64,000 bases of DNA from Lonicera japonica (Eukaryota > Streptophyta > Magnoliopsida > Dipsacales > Caprifoliaceae), in contig CM038468.1 of assembly GCA_021464415.1 (NCBI GenBank), forward strand, positions 6,076,001 to 6,140,000, in the 5' to 3' direction. Below, piece after piece: positions 56,183-64,000 of this stretch; positions within the stretch are counted from its first letter, which is position 1; each line of letters begins with the position of its first letter. Both the position numbers and the translations under genes were made by a program. The notes under the pieces were generated by a model. The model was not told the DNA's origin and made no database searches. It saw nothing but the letters and a program-made list of their open reading frames with translations.

Positions 56183-57642
56183 TGTTAGGTTTATATTTTT
56201 AGTTCGCTTGATTCCGATGCCAAGAACACTTTCCGTTGTAATTGTTTGAGTCAAATTGAAAATTTGAAGACTCGACAATGAACGGAAGCTCGCCAAACTT
56301 ACCGAATTCACTGTACACAATTCAGGACCTAAGGTAAGTTGAGTATATAGTTTGATTCAAAATATAGGTGGTGTTCGAGCTTAAAATTCGTATTTAAAAA
56401 GCTTTTGAGTCAAATCTATTTTTAAGTATTTTTACCGAGTTTTGTAGTAATTCGAAAAAGCCTAATCGACACAAATTATTGAGGAAACTTATTTTTTTCA
56501 TGTCTAATATGTTCAATAAAGTTGCCTCTGAAATTTGAGTCGAATTGGTGCCAAAACAAATTTAATACGGCGAAAGAAAGTAAGAAGAAAAATAAAAATA
56601 AAGAATTTTAATTAAATATTATATAAAGAAAAGGTTAAAATTATTTGAAAAGTCAAAGATGCTTTTAGAAAACCCACGTGGCCTTGCTTTTTCTAAATCC
56701 GTGCCTTCCTTTATGCCTTTCCACGTGTAGGCTAATTAAAGTAGGATGTAGCTTTAATTTGTGGGTGGACCCGTACACCTATTGCTAATGTGTACCGGTT
56801 CGGCGAAAAATTTGTGCATGGAATTGAAATTCAAGTTTGTGTACTGGTACACATTTTTATGACCTGTATTGGTCTGGCTATAATTTTTGGAGCACGTATT
56901 TTTATTGCAAAAATTCATTTTTTAATATTTTTAACCTATTCTAAAAAGGACTTTGACTCTATATTTTTCCTATAAATATAACCATTGGTTTGGGTAAAAA
57001 ATATATGATTATAGAGAGCTTTTTAAGAGAGAAAATATCCAAACGCTAGAATCAATTTTTGAGAGGTTTGAAACACCATCTAGGTTTTGTTTACATGCCA
57101 TAAGAACTAGGGTTCCAAATGTTCACAGGTCCTACGGGAGTATCTTTGGTTGCGATTGAAGACGGGTTGAGCGAAGTGGCTAACGCGATAAGGGAGATCG
57201 TAGACGGTGGTGAAGGATTGTGATCAAGTGCGTAGAAGGAGGCGACGGGTAAGAAGAAACAGCGAAAAACATTACGCTAAGCCAGCTGCGATTGGATTCT
57301 ACGTTCAAGGGATTGACGGGACTGTTGCGTAAATTGTGGGGAAGCAATTTTTGTAAGTCGTCGAGTCTATAATTCCGTTTTGATCATAGTGAAGCACTGT
57401 CAGTTAGTCCCGAGGAATAGTCCTACGCAAGTAGGGATGCCTCGTAAATTTTTTGTGTTGTGTGATTGATTTTGTGATTGCTTGTTTGATATAATTGTTA
57501 GACAACACAACACAGGTTTCGACAGTAAAATTGATTAGACCTAGGGTTTTAATTCCGCTTATTAAATTTTAAATTATTTTTGATAAAAACCCTAAAATCA
57601 ACCTAGGCAATACGACCCCCCCCTAAGTTTTTGGATTCATCA
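56183..57642 (+). repeat. R4 5' LTR
   Basis: 1460 bp, TGTTAGG to TTCATCA; TATA TATAAATA at 56971-56978. U3 has decayed palindromes (TGTACCGGTTCG about 56793, TGTACTGGTACA about 56840). Confidence 0.9.
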
Positions 57643-57643
57643 A

Positions 57644-57655
57644 TTGGTAGTAGAG
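57644..57655 (+). promoter_or_regulatory. R4 primer-binding site
   Basis: TTGGTAGTAGAG, initiator tRNA-Met type with a mutation. R3 keeps TTGGTATCAAAG. Confidence 0.7.
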
Positions 57656-58485
57656 GAGGTTTCCTTAATTTGCTAGGAATTGCATCTAGGTTGATTTGTG
57701 TCTATTTGTTTGCTTTACTTTGCTTGATTTAATTTGTTTTCCATGGCTACCAAAATTGATTCGTCTAAGTCCAAGGTTCCTACGCTTAATGGGTCTAATT
57801 ATAACTATTGAAAAATTCGCATGACTATTTATTTACAATCTTTAGACGAACGAATTTGGCAAACTATTTTAGATGGTTATACTAGACCCACAATGAAAGT
57901 AGATGGGAACAATGGACCTATACCAGGAGCCTTATGGACTGCTAAGGAATTAGAATCAGCTAAGTTTAATTCTCATGGTCTGAATGCAATAATGGCTCAT
58001 GTTTCTGAGGAAGAATTTAAAAATATTTCAAATTGTACTACTTCCAAAGAGGCCTGGGATATTTTGACTGTAATTTTTGAAGGAACTTCAACTGTGAAAA
58101 GTTCTAAAACTCAAAGGCTCATGACATATTTTGAAACTACAACGATGAAAGACGATGAGTCCTTTGATACTTTTCATAGTAAACTCAAAGACATAATGAA
58201 TTATCTCTACAACCTTGGGGGAATAATTTATGAACCCCGCGTTGTAAAGAAAATCCTACGGTCTTTGCCTGATAGGTTCCTCCCAAAAATTACAGCCACT
58301 GAAGAAAGCAAGGATTTGAATTCCTTAACGGAAAACGAATTAATTGGTTCTCTTTTAACTTTTGAATCTAACCGGCTTTCAAAATACAAGATTCAAAAGG
58401 ACATGGGAGATCAAACTATTGCATTTAGAGCTAAAGATGGAAACATAGCTGAATCTAATGAATGCTCTATATCTGATTTTTAAGA

Positions 58486-59998
58486 TGTTGACCTTGAAGG
58501 TTTTAATCTTATTTTGATAATAACGATAAATCAATCATGTGTAATTTAACTTATTTCTTGATATAAGTTTATAGTTCATTTATATGGAATATCAAGAATA
58601 ACATGATTGCTCAAATGAAGTTTGACAAGGATCATTCAATCTATATCCGATCAAGTCAATGAAGCATTGGACTAGCTAGAAGATCAATCTCATCAATTCA
58701 TTTCATGATGTATAAAAGATCAAGGATCATATGCCAAAGCTTTAAGGGAAAAGACTCAAGGAATAATCAATTTGAAGAAACAAATCAAAGCAGTCGAAGA
58801 CTCACCTATTCGGTATTTGAGTGTTTGCTTAGAATTAATGTAAAGTTTCTTAATTGATTGATTATATAGCTCTAACATGAACTTGCATCATTATTAGATT
58901 GATCAAAACCAAGTTTGAATCAAAATCATTTCAAAACATCATTTTAGCAAAAACCGGTTTTGAAATAAATTCGTATTAAATTCAAACGATCATTATTTTG
59001 AGTTTTCTCAAAAATAGGCGTCTTAGGAACTTATTTTTAAGGTCCCCAAAGCATTAGAATTGATTTCGGAGCTTAAATGGAAAAGTGCAAAATTTGGGAG
59101 TTTTGGCCTTTTGGCTTGTTGGGCAGACTGGTCCATCAGTCGACTGATGGTTTTGCTCAGTCAACTGATGCTCCAGAATATAGCCGTTGGATTTCTAATT
59201 TTTTTACTATTTTTGGTACAAAACTTCTACCAAACCTCTAGAACGGCTATATCACTTTTGGGAATATATATACACTATTAAAGACATATTTTGAACACCT
59301 TGAATCATTCTTATACTCTATTCTTCATCTATCTTCATCATTCAAAGATTTAAGAAATTATTTTTGATCAATCATTCTTATTGAGCTATATCATCTTGAT
59401 CAAATAGTATAACTCTAGTGTGAGCTTCAAATTGTATTCTCTACACACTTAAGAGAGTTATTGTAAATTGGTGTAAATCACCAAACATTTGTATTCAAAT
59501 TGTGAGAGGTAAATCTCATAGGAAAAACAAGAAGGTAAATTCTTGTTTAATGATTGTGAGAGGTTAATCTCACACAGTTAGCAAGAGAGAATCTTGTGAG
59601 AAGTATTGTGGTAAAGCAATACTTATAGAGTATGTGAGAAGAATAGACTTGTAGAGGTTTGTTTTTCACCCGGAAGAAAAACGGTTTTATTGGAAATTCT
59701 CGGGGCACTAACCGAGCACGGATTATGGTTTGGTAAACCAAAACCGTGTGGACAAAAAGCCTTGAACTTCAAATCGGTTCAATCTTTCTTACTCAATCTC
59801 TTTATTATTGATTGTTTTGTTATTACTTGAGATTGCTTAATTATTTTTTCTTGTGCTTGATTGTTTATTTGCTTACATTCCTTGATATATCTATTTAGTA
59901 AATTGTTTTACTTATACCTTTTTGAAAAGATTTTTAAATTCCGCATCTAGTTTTGAAAACCCTATTCACCCCCCTTTAGGGTTGAAATTCTACCAACA
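58486..59998 (+). repeat. Solo LTR K, SIRE-type copia
   Basis: 1513 bp, TGTTGACC to CCAACA, ending with the AAACCCTATTCACCCCCC style common in SIRE LTRs. Flanks TAAGA (58481-58485) and CAAGA (59999-60003) match at four of five positions. TATA TATATATAC near 59266. It belongs to a different family from R. Confidence 0.85.
59133..59172 (+). promoter_or_regulatory. Palindrome pair in K U3
   Basis: CCATCAGTCGACTGATGG (59133-59150), perfect, then CAGTCAACTGATGC (about 59158-59171), about 95-130 bp before the TATA box. Same 18-mer and two-site plan as in chromovirus E. Confidence 0.7.
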
Positions 59999-61235
59999 CA
60001 AGAGATTGCTAATTTTGCGCATAATTTCAATAAGTTTATGAAGCAAAATCAGTAATTTGGCAATGGTGGTCAAAATTTTGGGAATTTGGGGAAAGGGAAT
60101 TCTGAGAATAAACCCCAATCGATTGAGAATTGTTTTGAGTGTCAAGGTAGAGGTCATAAAGCTTTTGAATGCCCTACTAGGATTAGGAGGTTAGAGAAAG
60201 AGCTTGGCAAGAAAGGAATGCATGCCACGCTTAGTGATGATGAGGAAAATCCGGACACTCAAAAGGAATCTCATGATTATTTAGCTTTTGCCTCAAAAGT
60301 TTCATTAGAAGAAGTGAATCAAGAGATTTCCAAGAATTCACTTTCTGATGATGAGGAAGACTTTCCGAATCTTCAAACGGCCTATGACGCTCTTTTATTA
60401 GAATGCCAAAAATTTTTTGTGGAAAATTCAAAACTTAAGTCCAAAAATAATTTTTATAAAAAAGAGATTATCGATATGAAAAAGGACAAAGTAAGTTTTT
60501 AAAATTCAAAGGCCGAGAATATCGAATTTTTAAAGAAAATTAGACAACTTGAAAACGAAAAAGAAAATTGTCTTGGTCCTAATTAGTTCTTTAAAAAAAA
60601 GGCAAATTTGGAGTATGAGGATAAAATCAAACAACATGAAGAACGCTTTTGCTATCTAACTCAATAACTTGAAAACGCTTTAACTGTCAAAGTTGGGTTA
60701 GAAACTAGTTCTAAGAAACTTGAATTAATGCTTTCAAATCAAAAGTGTGGAAATAACAAAGAAGGACTTGGATTCTCAAATTTTGATGCTGAAAAGCAAA
60801 CCAAGACCGTCTCTGTGAAGGCCACTTCCCAAAATTCAAGTTTTAAGGGTACTAGTTCTTCAAAGTCAAAAATTTTCATTAATAGAACTCCTCATATTTC
60901 AAAGAAAGCCAAGAACGTTCAAAAGGGAAAACAAGATTTTACTCAAAACCAAATTTTCAAAAAGTTTTCCATTTGAAAGTTCTTAAAGATTAAGTGATAC
61001 CTTTTGATGTGTACAAGCACACATTACTACAGCCCTTTTGGTGTGAGTATTGTGAGAGGAGAGGTCAGTTGAGAGAATTTTTTTCGGCAAGCTTTGAATA
61101 AAATGCCGAAGAGTGTTCCAATTCCTAGACCAAAAACTAAACCAAGAGGGATAAAAAAGAAAAATAAAAGGGTTAGGGTTTTGGAAAAAGAGGAACACAA
61201 GAGGAATAGGACTCCACGAATTAGAAGGATTTGGG

Positions 61236-62895
61236 TCCCAAAAGGGATCGTAGCACCTACTTAGGTGATAGGGGGTCCGCCTAGCATGGAATTAGTTGGA
61301 TGGATGGCTATGCTAGGTGAATTTGTTGCTTTGTTCGGTTTTAGCTCCTCGTATTAGTACAGGAGCAAAGTGGATTTTGGTTTTGAATTTTCAATTGCGA
61401 TCTTGCCTAAATTCCTTGGAAAATTCATTACTTGCATGCATGTGATTGTAACTGTTTTCTATTCCAGATATTTTTAGATTTTCATAATTAAATGCTTAAT
61501 TTGGAGATACATGTGCATATTGCTTTGACAATTTGGTAACACGTAGCATGTTATTTCAATCACATAAGAGTGTTTGTGTATATCCCACACACTACACTGC
61601 ACGATCTACATTGATGCATATTGAGTAATCACGTGTTTAGGCTCTTGCTTTTAATTTGAAACTTCAGAAGCTCCCATATACTGTTTATTTATGGAGAAAG
61701 AGTCTAAGAAAACCATTGTGATTAATGCAGTGAGATTTTTGGTGATGTAGTCTTGAGCGTAAAATTAACAGACAAGCATGCAAAGAAAAAATGTAGAGGG
61801 GATGGAAAAGGGCTACCATAGTGGAAAGAGAACCAAAAGCTACCAAAAAGGAAAAAGCTGGCCTCCACTAGGGGTGAAAGCCTCCATTGAAAAGAAAAAG
61901 GAAAGATGCTTGCACAAAAAAAAAACATCACAAGTTTGAATGCAAAATTGCATATTTTGAGAGAAAAAAGAAATATATTACTTTTGAGGGAGAAAAGAAA
62001 TTAGTTGAAAAATAATGGCTTAGAGGCTTTCTAAATTCTCTTGTATATGGATGTGCGAGTATTTCAAAACTTATAATTATTCGATAGCACTTTGTATGAT
62101 CCATATTTATAGCACAATGGGATATATACTTATACTATGTGTTGCTTGTCGTATATATGCTGAATTTTTGATGGATTGTTATATGCATAGTACATGTATC
62201 ATGTTAATGGAAATCACGTGTTTTTGAGCTTAATTGATATATTCCGGATTTGATACATGTTACATAGCAATGCATGTTGGGTATTTGTGCTAAATTAATT
62301 TTTTGGGGCAGTTTTGCTCTTGAAATTCCAAACCAAATCCATGAAAAAGTTGGGAATTTATGATAGAAGGGTTTCTTGAGGTCTTAGTTAGAAGGTTTTG
62401 AGATTAGTGAATATCTTTGCTAGTTAGAATCTTTTTGTGTGAATAGGATTTGCAATTTGCTTTAATTGATATTGTTTACTTCTCATGATCTTGTTTTCTA
62501 TGCTTTGCGGCTTTCCATGCTCATTACTTTGTCTATTTCTATGACAAAAAGGGGGAGAGATGAAGGGGAAGAATGCTCATGTGAGGGGGAGTAGTAAAGT
62601 AGGAATGTTTTGAGGGGGAAAGATATATAATATTTTTGCTTATTTGATTATCTCTTTACGCCATGCTTCACTAGGTGTTTGTTGAGTTTTGGTGTTTCAG
62701 GATTAACAGGTTAATTATCCAGCTCACTCTTTTGCCTTGTGAAGTGTTTGCAGCCGACATCGAGACTTAGAGTTAGGCATGTCTTTGAGTCTTGTTTTTG
62801 TATGGACTAACTCGACATAGTCTGTAATGAGATATTATAGACATCGCGTCGAAAATGTATGTATTAGCTGTATGTGTTTTGTCATTGGAATAGCC
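61236..62895 (+). other. R4 3' non-coding region
   Basis: No pol. Collinear with R1, R2 copies. Reverse-strand ORFs (61722-61931, 62773-63045) are not conserved as protein. Confidence 0.65.
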
Positions 62896-62907
62896 AAAGG
62901 GGGAGAT
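62896..62907 (+). promoter_or_regulatory. R4 polypurine tract
   Basis: AAAGGGGGAGAT, the canonical SIRE-type tract, abutting TGTTAGG. Confidence 0.85.
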
Positions 62908-64000
62908 TGTTAGGTTTATATTTTTAGTTGGCTTGGTTCTGATGCCAAGAACACTTTCCGTTGTAACTGTTTGAGTCAAATTGAAGATTTGAAGATGCGA
63001 CAATGAACGGAAGCTCGCCAAACTTACCGGATTCACCGTACACAATTCAGGACCTAAGGTAAGTTGAGTATATGGTTTGATTCAAAATATAGGTGGTGTT
63101 CGAGCTTAAAATTCGTATTTAAAAAGCTTTTGAGTTAAATCTATTTTTAAGTATTTTTACCGAGTTTTGTTGTAATTCGAAAAAGCCCAATCGACACAAA
63201 TTATTGAGGAAACTTAATTTTTTTCATGTCTAATATGTTCGATAAAGTTGCCTCTGAAATTTGAGTCGAATTGGTGCCGAAACGAATTTAATACGGCGAA
63301 AGAAAGTAAGAAGAAAAATAAAAATAAAGAATTTTTATTAACTGTTTTTAATTAAATATTAAATAAAGAAAAGGTTAAAATTGTTTGAAAAGTCAAAAAT
63401 GCTTTTAGAAAACCCATGTGGCCTTGCTTTTTCTAAATCCGTGCCTTCCTTTATGCGTTTCCACATGTAGGCTAATTACAGGAGCAGGTAGCTTTAATTT
63501 GTGGGTGGACCGGTACACCTATTGCTAATGTGTACCGGTCCGGCGGAAAATTTGTGCATGGAATTGAAATCCAAGTTTCTGTACCGGTACACATTTTTAT
63601 GACCTGTACCGGTTCGGCTATAATTTCTGGAGCATGTATTTTTATCGCAAAAAATCCTTTTTTAATATTTTTAACCTATTCTAAAAAGGACTTTGACTCT
63701 ATATTTTTCTTATAAATATAACCATTGGTTTGGGTCAAAAATGTATGATTCCAGAGAGCTTTTTAAGAGAGAAAATATCCAAATGCTAGAATCATTTTTT
63801 GAGAGTTTTGAAACACCATCTAGGTTTTGTTTACATGCCATAGGAGTTCCTATTGTTCTTTAATCTTAAGAACTAGGGTTCCAAACGTTCACGGGTCCTG
63901 CGGGAGTATCTTTGGTTGCGATTGAAGACGGGTTGAGCGAAGTGGCTAACGCAATAAGGGAGATCGCAGACGGTGGCGAAGGATTGTGATCAAGTGCGTA
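62908..64000 (+). repeat. R4 3' LTR, cut by the window end
   Basis: Matches the 5' LTR. TATA at 63711-63718. Confidence 0.9.
63507..63616 (+). promoter_or_regulatory. Palindrome array in R4 3' LTR
   Basis: GGACCGGTACA (63507-63517), TGTACCGGTCCG (63531-63542), TGTACCGGTACA (63580-63591, perfect 12-bp palindrome) and TGTACCGGTTCG (63605-63616), 95-205 bp upstream of the TATA box. Best preserved array of the R family. Confidence 0.7.

Larger units (their letters stand above)
57743..61235 (+). pseudogene. R4 Gag, interrupted by solo LTR K
   Basis: ATG at 57743. Codon 23 is TGA (57809-57811) where a Trp is expected, the only break in the first 245 codons. Then the UBN2-like copia gag domain with KEAWDILTVIFEG and DESFDTFHSKLKDI, to SISDF at 58480. 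After LTR K the frame resumes: CCHC knuckle CFECQGRGHKAFEC (60131-60172), acidic DDEE segments, coiled coil (about 60390-60720), a Ser/Lys-rich basic region, and the WVPKG end typical of the SIRE gag-pol linker. Several later stops. It would form the particle core. Confidence 0.85.
56183..64000 (+). mobile_element. R4: most complete SIRE-like R element, no pol
   Basis: 5' LTR 56183-57642, primer site, gag, about 1.6 kb non-coding, polypurine tract, and 3' LTR from 62908 past the window end. The LTR pair is very similar. From the gag tail (WVPKG, about 61230) to the tract there is no protease, integrase or RT. Solo LTR K sits in gag. Confidence 0.85.

Noticed and set aside
1..64000. tRNA, rRNA, snoRNA or riboswitch genes
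   Set aside because: No cloverleaf or conserved box pairs were recognised; tRNA-like matches are only the short primer-binding sites of retrotransposons.

Overview
The window reads as nuclear DNA of a flowering plant, most likely a dicot. It is AT-rich and built almost entirely from LTR retrotransposons nested in one another. The lineages recognised are plant-specific: Athila, Tat/Ogre and Tekay-type chromoviruses (Ty3/gypsy), and SIRE-type and other Ty1/copia elements. Genes have GT-AG introns. The only cellular-gene relics seen are the first exon of a soluble epoxide hydrolase and an F-box-associated pseudogene. No tRNA, rRNA, CRISPR or prokaryote-style system was found.

Layout. 1-3328 is the 3' end of an Athila-type element. 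It is inserted in the 3' LTR of a minus-strand, pol-less SIRE-like element (family R, copy R1, to 11753). That same LTR also carries a second R solo LTR (3721-5904, TSD AAAGC), itself hit by a 664-bp Mutator-type MITE (4653-5316, 9-bp TSD). 11754-13200 is a minus-strand Tat-type LTR relic (H). 13205-15600 is a decayed plus-strand copia pol and LTR (G). 16011-28745 is a 12.7-kb Tat/Ogre-type element (T1) with nearly identical LTRs, a gag remnant, no pol, two intact antisense genes, a 116-bp tandem array and the epoxide hydrolase fragment. From 29 to 55 kb an old minus-strand copia (C) is split by a 24.8-kb nest: R2 (29281-54080) holds solo LTR X, which holds the chromovirus-like non-autonomous element D (33689-52015, TSD ATATA). 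D holds R3 and the chromovirus E (37617-47155, TSD AGAGT), and E holds a patchwork Athila-LTR fragment. 56183-64000 is a further R copy (R4) with a solo SIRE-type LTR (K) inside its gag; its 3' LTR runs off the window.

Best candidates for something undescribed. (1) T1 has three promoter-like modules, one in the LTR and one before each antisense gene. Each consists of the same TATA decamer, CTATAAATAG, preceded by an array of CCGTACGG-type palindromes. The antisense genes encode a 411-aa DUF7745-like protein and a 925-aa, five-exon plant-mobile-domain protein, so the element looks like a self-contained regulatory unit. (2) Seven different LTR families in the window (Athila, R, K, E, T1, H, D; both gypsy and copia) carry different 12-18-bp CpG-centred palindromes, usually in two to four copies, in the same place upstream of the TATA box. 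A gypsy and a copia LTR share one identical 18-bp palindrome. Family assignments come from reading motifs by eye; no database or structure search was run.
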